A DNA stretch of 64,000 bases, taken from Iodobacter sp025352645 (GTDB lineage: Bacteria; Pseudomonadota; Gammaproteobacteria; Burkholderiales; Chitinibacteraceae). The DNA is taken from the NCBI RefSeq assembly GCF_033446605.1, contig NZ_JAWQUO010000007.1, positions 62,001-126,000 on the forward strand. The letters run 5' to 3'. Positions 51,750 through 59,804 of this stretch are shown one piece after another. The number at the start of each line of letters is the position of its first letter. The stretch's first letter is position 1. A program made the position numbers and the translations under genes. The notes below the pieces were generated by a model. That model ran no database searches. It saw nothing but the letters and a program-made list of their open reading frames with translations, and was not told the DNA's origin.

Positions 51750-52055
51750 ATGGCCAATTCCATTGAGCATATGGACGACACCCACATTGATCAGGCTTCG
51801 CGTGCAATGAAAGCGATGTCGCACCCGCTACGCTTAAAAATTCTCTGCGTTTTAGGGGATAAAGAAGTCAGCGTGCAAGATATTGTGGAGCAAGTGGGCA
51901 CCACACAATCGAATATTTCCCAGCATCTGGCTTTGATGCGGGAAAAAGGTGTGTTGCGTACACGCAAAGATGCTAATCGGGTTTTTTACCGTGTTGGTGA
52001 TTTGCGTACTCTTGAAGTGATTGTGATGCTTCGAAATGTATTTTGCGGCTTTTAG
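51750..52055 (+). CDS. ArsR-family winged-helix regulator
   Basis: 101 residues from ATG 51750; two codons more are possible from GTG 51744. The helix-turn-helix VQDIVEQVGTTQSNISQHLALMREKGVL and the wing RTRKDANRVFYRVGD are typical of the ArsR/SmtB fold. The ELCVC metal motif of arsenic sensors is absent; Cys occurs only in ILCVLGD and near the C-terminus (VFCGF). It may therefore sense redox state or another signal rather than metal. It is divergent from gpmI across 180 A/T-rich bases and could regulate itself or that operon. Confidence 0.86.
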   Translation: MANSIEHMDDTHIDQASRAMKAMSHPLRLKILCVLGDKEVSVQDIVEQVGTTQSNISQHLALMREKGVLRTRKDANRVFYRVGDLRTLEVIVMLRNVFCGF

Positions 52056-52106
52056 CCGTTTACATCGCGTACAAGGTACGCGATGTTGCACCTATATAAA
52101 TTACAA

Positions 52107-52571
52107 TTATTTACTTAATTCTTTTAAGTAGCCCTCTAGCTTTTCCTTTTTGATCCGTCCTAATTCAATTGCGATGCGCTCTCCTTTTGCATTGTAAATT
52201 GCGGTAAAGGGCAATCCGCCAAGTTGATTACCTTCTTTTCGCATCAGCTCCATTGCATTGGCGTCACCAATTAATATTGGATAATTAATTCCATATTGCT
52301 TGGAAAAAACACTGACGTCTTTTACATCATCAATGGCAATGCCAACAAATTGCACTTTTCCGGCATATTTTTTTTGTAAGGCAATAAACTCTGGAATCTC
52401 TTCACGGCATGGGCTGCACCACGTTGCCCAATAGTTCATGATGACGGGTTTGCCTTTCCATTGTGAAAAAGATTGAGATTTGTTCTGTAAATCAGGGAGT
52501 TGGGCTGAGAATATCCCATCAGCCTGCGCTAAAACACTGATAAAACTAAATGCAATCAGCCAGTATTTCAT
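52107..52571 (-). CDS. TlpA-like thiol-disulfide protein
   Basis: 154 residues with a signal peptide (1-17, ending LAQA) and a thioredoxin fold; WATWCSPCREE holds the redox pair Cys52/Cys55, and GGLPFTAIYN the cis-Pro. Resembles TlpA/ResA family reductases used in cytochrome c maturation or periplasmic reduction. Its start overlaps the dsbD stop by four bases (ATGA-type), so DsbD likely supplies its electrons. Confidence 0.9.
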   Translation of the reverse strand: MKYWLIAFSFISVLAQADGIFSAQLPDLQNKSQSFSQWKGKPVIMNYWATWCSPCREEIPEFIALQKKYAGKVQFVGIAIDDVKDVSVFSKQYGINYPILIGDANAMELMRKEGNQLGGLPFTAIYNAKGERIAIELGRIKKEKLEGYLKELSK

Positions 52572-54103
52572 TGTGCTTCCTCTTTAACGCGTTTTAATGT
52601 GGCTTTAAATGCTGCTGGGTTTTGGTAGCCAATAACACGCTCATTTAAAAACAGCCCATGATTGCCGGTAAATAAAATAGCAGGTGGGCCAAACAGTTTA
52701 AAGCGTTTTAAGAGTGCTTGGTCTGATGCATTATTTCGAGTCACATCGGCACGTAGTAATACCATATTAGATAGCGTGGCTTGAATTTCTGGATCGCTGA
52801 GTGTATCGCGCTCAAATTCTTTGCAAGCAATACACCAATCGGCATAAAAATCTAATACAACTATTTTGCCATTGGCTTTGGCAATAGAGCGATCTAATTC
52901 TGCTACTGAGCGAATGGCCGTAAATTGCGGCCCTGTTGCTGCGCCTGTTTTCTCCCATAATGGCCGCGCCACCCATACCGCCATGGCCAGCAATAAGATC
53001 CCGAAGACTATTTTAATCCCCTGCATGGCCTTGTCCGGTAGCTTGGGTAAGACGCTGCCTCCAAAAACGCCGATGGCAAGTAAAGGCAGGCCTAGGCCAA
53101 GCGCCAGCATATATAGAGCGCTACCACCCAGCAGCAGATCCCCCGTTTGGCCTAAATAAGCCAAGGCTGCAGCCAGCGGCGGGGCGATGCAAGGCCCAAC
53201 AATCAGAGCAGAAAGCGCACCCATCGCAAATACCGAGGTAAATTGACCACCCGGTAGGCGATTGGCCCATTGATTCATTTTGCTTTGGATACCACCGGAT
53301 AATTGCAGATCAAATAGCCCAAACATAGCCAGCGCCATCAAAACAAAAAACATGGAGAATATTGCAATAACAAAAGGTTGTTGTAAGACTACAACAAGCA
53401 AGGTGCCGGTTGCGGCGGCTGCAATGCCGATTAAGGTGTAGCTCAATGCCAAACCTTGCACATAGGCAAGGGTTAGCCCCAACGCGCGCATTTTGCCCTG
53501 CTGACCGTTACCTAAAACAATGCCAGAGACAATAGGAATCAAGGGATACATGCAGGAGGTGAGTGCTAAGCCCAGCCCCGCTAAAAAGAATATGCCGAGG
53601 GTGGCTAGGAATCCGCCGCTGAAAAAAACATCGGCCCCGCTGGGGCCGATTGCTGCGGGGGGGCTGCTCTTGCCAAAAAGCTGGTCTAGTGCGTCTTTGG
53701 GCTTGTCACCTATTTTAAGTTGCTGGGTTTGCGGTGGGTAACACACGCCTACTTCAGCACAGCCTTGGAATTTAGCGTTAATGGCCGCATCTAAAGGAAT
53801 AGGAACGGTAGATTTGAGCCGCACAGCGGTATCGTGCTTGTAAACTTGTACCTTGCCAAAGCTGGGGTCGTTTTTTTCTGTACCAAGCGGAAACTCAGCC
53901 GTGAGCGGTGGATTGGCCTTAAAGCTAATGCGATCCCGATAAAGGTAGTAGCCTGGCGCTACTTTAAAACGGACTTCCAATGTGTGGTCATCAATCTGTA
54001 CCATGTAAGCTTGGAAGGCTTTTTCTGGGGGCAGTAAGTCGTCTGCTGCGTTAGCGGAGCCGATCAGCAAGAAAAAGCAAAGTAGTCGAAATAGCGTGAT
54101 CAT
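52568..54103 (-). CDS. dsbD: Thiol:disulfide interchange protein DsbD
   Basis: Passes electrons from cytoplasmic thioredoxin to periplasmic oxidoreductases. 511 residues in three parts: signal peptide (1-19), N-terminal domain with Cys115/Cys121 (FQGCAEVGVCYPP), eight-helix membrane domain with Cys184 (LTSCMYPLIP) and Cys305 (VGPCIAPPL), and C-terminal thioredoxin domain with DWCIACKEF (Cys424/Cys427). All six Cys are present. It is ~50-80 residues shorter than E. coli DsbD, mainly in linkers. Coupled to cutA upstream and the TlpA-like gene downstream by 4-base overlaps. Confidence 0.94.
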   Translation of the reverse strand: MITLFRLLCFFLLIGSANAADDLLPPEKAFQAYMVQIDDHTLEVRFKVAPGYYLYRDRISFKANPPLTAEFPLGTEKNDPSFGKVQVYKHDTAVRLKSTVPIPLDAAINAKFQGCAEVGVCYPPQTQQLKIGDKPKDALDQLFGKSSPPAAIGPSGADVFFSGGFLATLGIFFLAGLGLALTSCMYPLIPIVSGIVLGNGQQGKMRALGLTLAYVQGLALSYTLIGIAAAATGTLLVVVLQQPFVIAIFSMFFVLMALAMFGLFDLQLSGGIQSKMNQWANRLPGGQFTSVFAMGALSALIVGPCIAPPLAAALAYLGQTGDLLLGGSALYMLALGLGLPLLAIGVFGGSVLPKLPDKAMQGIKIVFGILLLAMAVWVARPLWEKTGAATGPQFTAIRSVAELDRSIAKANGKIVVLDFYADWCIACKEFERDTLSDPEIQATLSNMVLLRADVTRNNASDQALLKRFKLFGPPAILFTGNHGLFLNERVIGYQNPAAFKATLKRVKEEAQ

Positions 54104-54444
54104 TCGGCGGCTTCCTTTGGCCCAACAGAGTCTTGTACCCAGTTGAGATAGGCGGGTAGGCCAGCAGCGGGGCTTAGAGCGATAATTTCGGCTACATCAT
54201 AAGGGTGATGCGCGGCTAACCAAGCTTCTAAAGCAGGGTAGGCGGTTTGGGTCGTTTTAATCAAGAGGGGAACTTCCCTTGTGGATTCGATTCTTTCATT
54301 CCATAGGTAGGTAGATTGCACGGGGGCCAATTGGTTCACACAGGCCGCAAGGCGCGCTGCTACAACACCGCTGGCTAAACGATTTGCTACATCTTCGTCT
54401 GGGCAATTGCACAGTACGATCAAAATATTATTTGGAGTTGTCAT
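54100..54444 (-). CDS. cutA: Divalent cation tolerance protein CutA
   Basis: 114 residues forming the trimeric ferredoxin-like CutA fold: NILIVLCNCPDEDVANRLA, RLAACVNQLAPVQSTYLWNE, EVPLLIKTT and HPYDVAEIIAL are family signatures. Classically linked to copper tolerance; cutA-dsbD is the E. coli order as well. Its start codon at 54444 shares CATG with the fxsA start on the other strand. AAGG lies seven bases before its start, inside fxsA codons. Confidence 0.93.
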   Translation of the reverse strand: MTTPNNILIVLCNCPDEDVANRLASGVVAARLAACVNQLAPVQSTYLWNERIESTREVPLLIKTTQTAYPALEAWLAAHHPYDVAEIIALSPAAGLPAYLNWVQDSVGPKEAAE

Positions 54445-54862
54445 GCCTTACCTGCTGTTATTACTATTTGTAGCCTACCCGATTGCTGAAATTATCACGA
54501 TCGTTTTACTGGCAAAAGCGATCGGTACTTTTTGGGTGGTGCTGTGGTTGATTGTGGCGTTTTTTAGCGGTGGCCTGATGCTACGCCATCATAAACTGGC
54601 CGTGGGTGCCGCGCTTTTTAATGATGTGCGCTCTGGGCGCTTAAGGCTGAGCAGCTTATTTGCCGTTGCTCGTTATTATATTGCTGCGGTACTGCTGCTG
54701 TTGCCGGGCATTTTGGGCGACGTGGTGGCGCTTGTATTACTGTTGCCTTGGGGCTATTTGGTGGGCAATAAGGCCGCCGTTACGCCAGCTTCAGCAGATA
54801 GCGATGTCATTGATGGTGAGTACCGCCAAGTTAAACCCGATGTGGATCGCTTGAAAGGCTAA
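54443..54862 (+). CDS. fxsA: FxsA family membrane protein
   Basis: 139 residues from ATG 54443 (GGAG six bases upstream); the frame is open to 54407 but that lies inside cutA. Has three hydrophobic segments: LLLLLFVAYPIAEIITIVLL, FWVVLWLIVAFFSGGLML and YYIAAVLLLLPGILGDVVALVLLLPWG. The C-terminal tail is charged. FxsA was found in E. coli as suppressor of F-plasmid exclusion of phage T7; its cellular role is unclear. Confidence 0.88.
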   Translation: MPYLLLLLFVAYPIAEIITIVLLAKAIGTFWVVLWLIVAFFSGGLMLRHHKLAVGAALFNDVRSGRLRLSSLFAVARYYIAAVLLLLPGILGDVVALVLLLPWGYLVGNKAAVTPASADSDVIDGEYRQVKPDVDRLKG

Positions 54863-54979
54863 TTCCTTACCAAACCTTGAGTTATAGAGAAAAAAGAGAG
54901 CACAGAGCCGTACAGAGAAAACGATGAATTTCAATGTTTTTGCTCTGTGCGGCTCTGTGCTCTTTGTGGCTTAGGAATT
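54861..54979. repeat. CACAGAG/CTCTGTG inverted repeat
   Basis: Arms with AGAGCACAGAGCCG and CGGCTCTGTGCTCT, bounded by AATTCCTTA and TTAGGAATT, between fxsA and yggT (both genes run toward it). Related by its CACAGAG words to 29100-29210. May also act as a terminator for the convergent genes. Confidence 0.7.
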
Positions 54980-55007
54980 GGAGCTCTCACGCAGAGCTAG
55001 TCGCTTT

Positions 55008-55601
55008 TTACTTCAGCATAATCATGCTTACGCCTTGCAAAATAATTTGCTCTAAGCTGGGCACTAGTACATTCAGCACCAGTTGAATGCCCAAAATCAG
55101 CACCAGAGGGGTGATATCCACGCCACCAATTGGTGGAATAAAGCGGTGCAGTGGGCGCAGGAAAGGTGCGGTGAGCGCGGTTAAAATCGGCATCAGCGGG
55201 TTATAAGGCGCTAGCCAAGACATCAGCGCTTGGCCAATAACGGTGGCAAACAGCAGGTAAAGCGACATTTTGCAGATTTCTAATAGGGCAGCAAGGGCCA
55301 AAGAAAATAGTGAAAATGGCGCAGTAAAATCAAAGGGCCAAGGTGATAGGGCAAGCAAAGTGGCATGCATAAGCAGCGCCACTAGCCATGCCAGTACTAA
55401 GCTGGCGCTGTCTAGCCCACGAAACGGCGGCAAAATACGCCGCACCGGAATAACGGCCCAGTTGGTGAGTGATAGTACAAACTGGGTTAGCGGATGCTTA
55501 AAAGGAATCCGCGCGGCTTGTAAAAAAAACCTAGCTAAGAGCAGTAGTAGAAAAAATTCGCACAGATTGCGAATTAAAAAATTGAGCGTGTTAGTTAGCA
55601 T
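55008..55601 (-). CDS. yggT: YggT family membrane protein
   Basis: 197 residues with two YGGT modules, each a pair of hydrophobic segments. The first is FFLLLLLARFFLQAARIPFKHPLTQF with the WAVIPVRRILPPFRG loop. The second is ATVIGQALMSWLAPYNPLMP with APFLRPLHRFIPPIGGVD. Implicated in osmotic tolerance and cell-wall/division organisation in other bacteria. Its start overlaps the proC stop by one base (the TAATG type), so it is coupled to proC. Confidence 0.9.
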   Translation of the reverse strand: MLTNTLNFLIRNLCEFFLLLLLARFFLQAARIPFKHPLTQFVLSLTNWAVIPVRRILPPFRGLDSASLVLAWLVALLMHATLLALSPWPFDFTAPFSLFSLALAALLEICKMSLYLLFATVIGQALMSWLAPYNPLMPILTALTAPFLRPLHRFIPPIGGVDITPLVLILGIQLVLNVLVPSLEQIILQGVSMIMLK

Positions 55602-56401
55602 TAGGATTCATCTCCTAATTGCTGTGAGCGCGCTGCCGCCGCTGCCGCTGCCGCAATAATGCTAGTGCGCACTTGGCTAGCCTCTAGCGTATTAATCGCC
55701 TGCTCGGTAGTGCCACCTTTGGAAGTCACTTTTTTACGCAAAGTGGCGGCATCGTCTTCACTTTGTAAGGCCAGCTTTACTGCGCCCTCAAATGTTTTGT
55801 AAGCTAATTTACGGGCCACATCAGATGTAAAGCCTTGTGCCTGTGCAGCGGCTTGTAAGGCTTCCATAAAGTAGAAAACATAAGCTGGGCCAGAACCAGA
55901 AATGGCGGTAATGCCATCAATTTCACTCTCACTCTCTACCCATACCATCTCACCAATCGCGGCCAGCATGCGCTCGGTTAAAGCTCGATCAGCGGGTGTG
56001 ACATCACTCGTGGCATAAGCCCCAGACATGCCTGCTTGCACTAGCGCTGGGGTATTGGGCATAACTCGCACAATCCGTGGGTAAGCATCTAGCCATTTGG
56101 CCAGCGTATCGGCGCGAACGCCAGCTGCAATCGAGATCACCAAAGCACCATTGATTTGCGAGCTAAGTGATTGCGCCACGGCTTTTAATTGCTGAGGTTT
56201 TACGGCAAATAAAATCACATCACTAGGCAAAAGAGGCTGGTCTGGGTTGCTACATTCAATGGCATAAGTACGATTAAGGTGTTCGCGCTGTTCTTCACTG
56301 GGCTCGACCACATGAATTTGATTGGCGCTAAAGCCCTGTTTAAGCATGCCACCGATCATGGCGATGGCCATATTTCCGCCACCGATAAAAGTGATTTTCA
56401 T
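55601..56401 (-). CDS. proC: Pyrroline-5-carboxylate reductase
   Basis: Last step of proline biosynthesis, NAD(P)H-dependent. 266 residues: Rossmann motif FIGGGNMAIAMIGGMLKQG, AVKPQQL, IVRVMPNTPALVQAGMSG and the dimer-domain signature ITAISGSGPAYVFYFMEAL with TSKGGTTEQAI. Length and motifs are normal. The C-terminus has an Ala run (IIAAAAAAAARSQ). Middle gene of yggS-proC-yggT, conserved next to pilT in Pseudomonas and relatives. Confidence 0.96.
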   Translation of the reverse strand: MKITFIGGGNMAIAMIGGMLKQGFSANQIHVVEPSEEQREHLNRTYAIECSNPDQPLLPSDVILFAVKPQQLKAVAQSLSSQINGALVISIAAGVRADTLAKWLDAYPRIVRVMPNTPALVQAGMSGAYATSDVTPADRALTERMLAAIGEMVWVESESEIDGITAISGSGPAYVFYFMEALQAAAQAQGFTSDVARKLAYKTFEGAVKLALQSEDDAATLRKKVTSKGGTTEQAINTLEASQVRTSIIAAAAAAAARSQQLGDES

Positions 56402-56440
56402 AAGTATCCTTAAGGTGAAACGAACGCATCATTCCCCTTT

Positions 56441-57154
56441 TTAATTTGAGGGCGTGTCGCTCGGTTTCGTAACGCGGGAGCCGAACAAGGCGGTTCCTAC
56501 CCGCACTAGCGTTGAACCTTCGCTAATGGCGATTTCTAAATCGCTCGACATGCCCATTGATAAAACATCCAATGCAATATCGTGGCTCATTAGCTGGTTT
56601 TGCACGTCACGAAGTATCTTAAATTGTGAAGCTAAATGCTCCGCATCGCGGCTCGCTTCGGGTATACACATTAATCCGCGTAATTTTATACGGGGAAGTT
56701 GGCAGATTTTGCTTGCCAGCTCTAAACATTCATTAGGACTAATGCCTGATTTAGAGGCCTCACCCGATACATTAATTTGTATACAGACATTAAGATCGGG
56801 CAGATGTTCCGGTCGCTGTGCAGAAAGACGCTCAACCACCTTTAAACGATCGATGGAATGCACCCAATGCGCCAACTCTGCCACAGATCGGCTTTTATTG
56901 CTCTGTAGCGGCCCGATAAAATGCCAAACTAGTTCTTTACAGTCGCTTAAAGCTGCGTGTTTCTCTACAAGCTCTTGTACATAATTTTCGCCAAAGTTCC
57001 GCTGGCCACTTAAATAAAGTTCTCTTATATCGGAACTTGGAAATGTCTTACTAACGGCAAGCAGCACTACATCGCTGCTTTCTCTATGATTTCTTAAGCA
57101 GGCATCGGCAATGCGCTCTTGCACACCTTGCCATGCTGTAAATATCGTTGCCAT
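56441..57154 (-). CDS. yggS: PLP homeostasis protein YggS (PLPBP)
   Basis: 237 residues of alanine-racemase-like TIM barrel binding pyridoxal phosphate. LLAVSKTFP holds the PLP lysine; FGENYVQEL, WHFIGPLQSNK, IQINVSGEASKSG, LRGLMCIP and LSMGMSSDLEIAI are family signatures. No catalytic activity is known; it buffers free PLP and affects amino-acid balance. Divergent from pilT across 177 bases. Confidence 0.95.
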   Translation of the reverse strand: MATIFTAWQGVQERIADACLRNHRESSDVVLLAVSKTFPSSDIRELYLSGQRNFGENYVQELVEKHAALSDCKELVWHFIGPLQSNKSRSVAELAHWVHSIDRLKVVERLSAQRPEHLPDLNVCIQINVSGEASKSGISPNECLELASKICQLPRIKLRGLMCIPEASRDAEHLASQFKILRDVQNQLMSHDIALDVLSMGMSSDLEIAISEGSTLVRVGTALFGSRVTKPSDTPSN

Positions 57155-57331
57155 AATGGGCTCTCAACTCGAAATATTGCTGGCTAGTTAAATGAGCCAC
57201 TCACCATATCGGTAGATATAAGTGGTTTAAACATGGCCGTCTTAGGCTGTATGGGGCCAATATATAGCAGGCGTTTGAACATTATTACGCAAAAATTTGT
57301 TTCACTTCTACTATGTGGACAGGATTAGACA

Positions 57332-58372
57332 ATGGAAATCTCCGAATTATTAGCTTTCACCGTGAAAAACAAGGCATCAGACTTACATCTATCATCTGGA
57401 TTGCCTCCCATGATTCGCGTTGACGGGGATATTCGTCGCATTAATACGCCGGCACTGTCGCACAAAGACGTACACGATATGGTGTACGACATCATGAACG
57501 ACGGCCAGCGCAAGATTTACGAAGACACCTTGGAATGCGATTTTTCTTTTGAAATACCACGTTTAGCGCGTTTTCGGGTGAATGCCTTTGTGCAAAACCG
57601 TGGGGCAAGTGCGGTATTTCGGGTGATTCCATCCGATATTAAAACGCTAGAAGAACTAGGTTGCCCGCGTATTTTCCAAGATATCGCAGAAACACCACGC
57701 GGCTTGGTGCTGGTAACTGGCCCTACGGGCTCGGGTAAATCCACCACGCTGGCGGCAATGATTAACTATATCAATGCCAATGAATATGGGCATATCTTAA
57801 CCGTGGAAGACCCGATTGAGTTTGTCCATACCTCGCAAAAATGCCTGATTAACCAGCGTGAAGTTGGGCCGCATACCATGAGCTTTTCTAATGCTCTGCG
57901 CTCGGCGCTGCGTGAAGATCCTGACGTAATTCTGGTGGGGGAAATGCGCGATCTAGAAACGATTCGCCTCGCACTGACTGCCGCTGAAACCGGTCACTTG
58001 GTGTTTGGTACGCTGCATACCTCTTCAGCTGCTAAAACGATTGATCGGGTGGTCGATGTGTTTCCAGCAGCAGAAAAAGAAATGGTTCGCTCTATGTTAT
58101 CTGAATCATTAAGAGCGGTTATTTCGCAAACACTGTTAAAAAAGAAAGAAGGGGGCCGTGTAGCGGCGCATGAAGTCATGATTGGCGTGCCAGCGATTCG
58201 AAATTTGATTCGTGAAAATAAAATTGCTCAGATGTATTCAGCAATTCAAACGGGGCAGCAGTTTGGTATGCAGACATTAGACCAGTGTTTACAAGGCTTA
58301 TTGCAGCGCAATATTATTTCTTTGCCCGAGGCACGAATGAAAGCGGCAATTCCAGACAATTTTAGAGGCTAA
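57332..58372 (+). CDS. pilT: Type IV pilus retraction ATPase PilT
   Basis: 346 residues, hexameric ATPase driving pilus retraction. N-terminal PAS-like domain, Walker A GPTGSGKST (Lys136), Asp box EDPIEFVH, Walker B ILVGEMRDLETI, His box HTSSAAKTIDRV and the C-terminal AIRNLIRE motif (in VPAIRNLIREN) essential for retraction. Required for twitching and DNA uptake in related bacteria. Start ATG with AGGA eight bases upstream. Followed by a stem-loop and then pilU. Confidence 0.97.
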   Translation: MEISELLAFTVKNKASDLHLSSGLPPMIRVDGDIRRINTPALSHKDVHDMVYDIMNDGQRKIYEDTLECDFSFEIPRLARFRVNAFVQNRGASAVFRVIPSDIKTLEELGCPRIFQDIAETPRGLVLVTGPTGSGKSTTLAAMINYINANEYGHILTVEDPIEFVHTSQKCLINQREVGPHTMSFSNALRSALREDPDVILVGEMRDLETIRLALTAAETGHLVFGTLHTSSAAKTIDRVVDVFPAAEKEMVRSMLSESLRAVISQTLLKKKEGGRVAAHEVMIGVPAIRNLIRENKIAQMYSAIQTGQQFGMQTLDQCLQGLLQRNIISLPEARMKAAIPDNFRG

Positions 58373-58385
58373 GCCCGTATGGAGA

Positions 58386-58446
58386 AAATGCCAGTAATCA
58401 GCGCTCCCCTAGTGATTTAGCTGAAGGCTGGCATTTATATCAAATA
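58386..58446 (+). terminator. Two-part stem-loop between pilT and pilU
   Basis: Outer arms AAATGCCAG/CTGGCATTT, inner arms TCAGC/GCTGA, then TATAT. The short T tract makes it a weak or partial terminator, consistent with pilU having its own promoter candidate. Confidence 0.45.
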
Positions 58447-58552
58447 GCCTTAGGCTAGCAGCGCAATTTAAGTTTATTAGGATTATCTTAAATTTTAAGC
58501 AGTAATGAGCGTGATTAAATTTATTATTACATTCGACTGTCTACATTAAAGT

Positions 58553-58582
58553 TTGTTGCTTAATTGGTAGGTAAGGTATTAT
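58553..58582 (+). promoter_or_regulatory. Possible pilU promoter
   Basis: TTGTTG, 18-base spacer, TATTAT; about 80 bases before the pilU ATG. Plausible sigma-70 elements; low certainty in an A/T-rich region. Confidence 0.35.
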
Positions 58583-58660
58583 CGCAGCATATCAAAAGTA
58601 TATTTACAAGCTGCTGTTGGTACTAGGCAATTAAAACAAGCTCATCGCGGAAAAAGAATA

Positions 58661-59797
58661 ATGGAAAAAGAACAAGCCGCAAAGTTTATGCATGACCTAT
58701 TGCGGCATATGCGTGGCAAAGGGGCGTCGGATTTATTTATCACTGCTGATTTCCCTCCTGCCATGAAAATTGATGGCAAAGTGACGCCGGTTTCAAATCA
58801 AATTCTTTCTGCACAGCACAGCAAAGAATTAGCGCGGGCGATTATGAATGATCGCCAAGCAGAAGATTTTGAAGCGACTAAAGAATGTAATTTTGCGATT
58901 AGCCCTGGTCAGCTTGGGCGCTTTCGGGTCAATGCTTTTATGCAGCAAGGCCATGTAGGCATGGTGCTGCGTACGATTAATTCTGAAATTCCTTCACTGG
59001 CTGAGCTAGGCTTACCGCCAGTTTTATGCGATATCGCCATGGCCAAACGTGGCTTGGTGATTTTTGTAGGCGGCACGGGCTCGGGTAAATCCACGTCACT
59101 GGCGGCAATGATTGGGCACCGTAATGAGCATGGTTATGATCACATTATTACTATTGAAGACCCGATTGAATACGTACACGCGCATAAAAATTGCATTGTG
59201 ACTCAGCGTGAAGTAGGCGTTGATACGGATTCATGGCAGGCTGCACTGAAAAATACCTTACGCCAAGCCCCAGATGTGATCTTGATCGGTGAAATTCGCG
59301 ACCGTGAAACCATGGATTACGCGATTGCTTTTTCTGAAACCGGCCACCTTTGTATGGCAACCTTGCACGCCAATTCGGCCAATCAAGCACTGGATCGGAT
59401 TATCAACTTCTTTCCAGAAGAACGCCGTCAGCAGTTGTTGATGGATTTATCGCTCAATCTACGCTCCTTTGTTTCGCAGCGCCTAGTGCCACATCGCTCG
59501 GGTAAAGGGCGCGTGGCGGCGGTGGAAGTGATGCTGAATAGCCCTTTGATCTCTGAGCTGATTTTTAAGGGCGAAGTGCACGAAATCAAAGAAATTATGA
59601 AAAAATCACGTGAGTTAGGTATGCAAACCTTTGATCAGGCTTTATTTGATCATTATGAGGCCGGCAAAATTACTTACGAAGATGCCTTACGCAATGCTGA
59701 TTCGGTGAATGATTTACGTCTAAGTATTAAATTACAGGGCGCAGAGGCCAAGCATACGGATGTACTTTCTGGCCTTGATCACCTCGATATTGTTTAA
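58661..59797 (+). CDS. pilU: PilT-dependent ATPase PilU
   Basis: 378 residues, paralogue of PilT that adds retraction force. N-terminal domain DLLRHMRGKGASDLFITADFPP, Walker A GGTGSGKST (Lys143), EDPIEYVH, Walker B ILIGEIRDRETM, and the C-terminal LNSPLISELIFKGE in place of AIRNLIRE, which tells PilU from PilT. The extra C-terminal ~30 residues are also PilU-like. Starts 288 bases after pilT; ends seven bases before the fimV-like gene. Confidence 0.96.
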   Translation: MEKEQAAKFMHDLLRHMRGKGASDLFITADFPPAMKIDGKVTPVSNQILSAQHSKELARAIMNDRQAEDFEATKECNFAISPGQLGRFRVNAFMQQGHVGMVLRTINSEIPSLAELGLPPVLCDIAMAKRGLVIFVGGTGSGKSTSLAAMIGHRNEHGYDHIITIEDPIEYVHAHKNCIVTQREVGVDTDSWQAALKNTLRQAPDVILIGEIRDRETMDYAIAFSETGHLCMATLHANSANQALDRIINFFPEERRQQLLMDLSLNLRSFVSQRLVPHRSGKGRVAAVEVMLNSPLISELIFKGEVHEIKEIMKKSRELGMQTFDQALFDHYEAGKITYEDALRNADSVNDLRLSIKLQGAEAKHTDVLSGLDHLDIV

Positions 59798-59804
59798 AGT
59801 GCCT

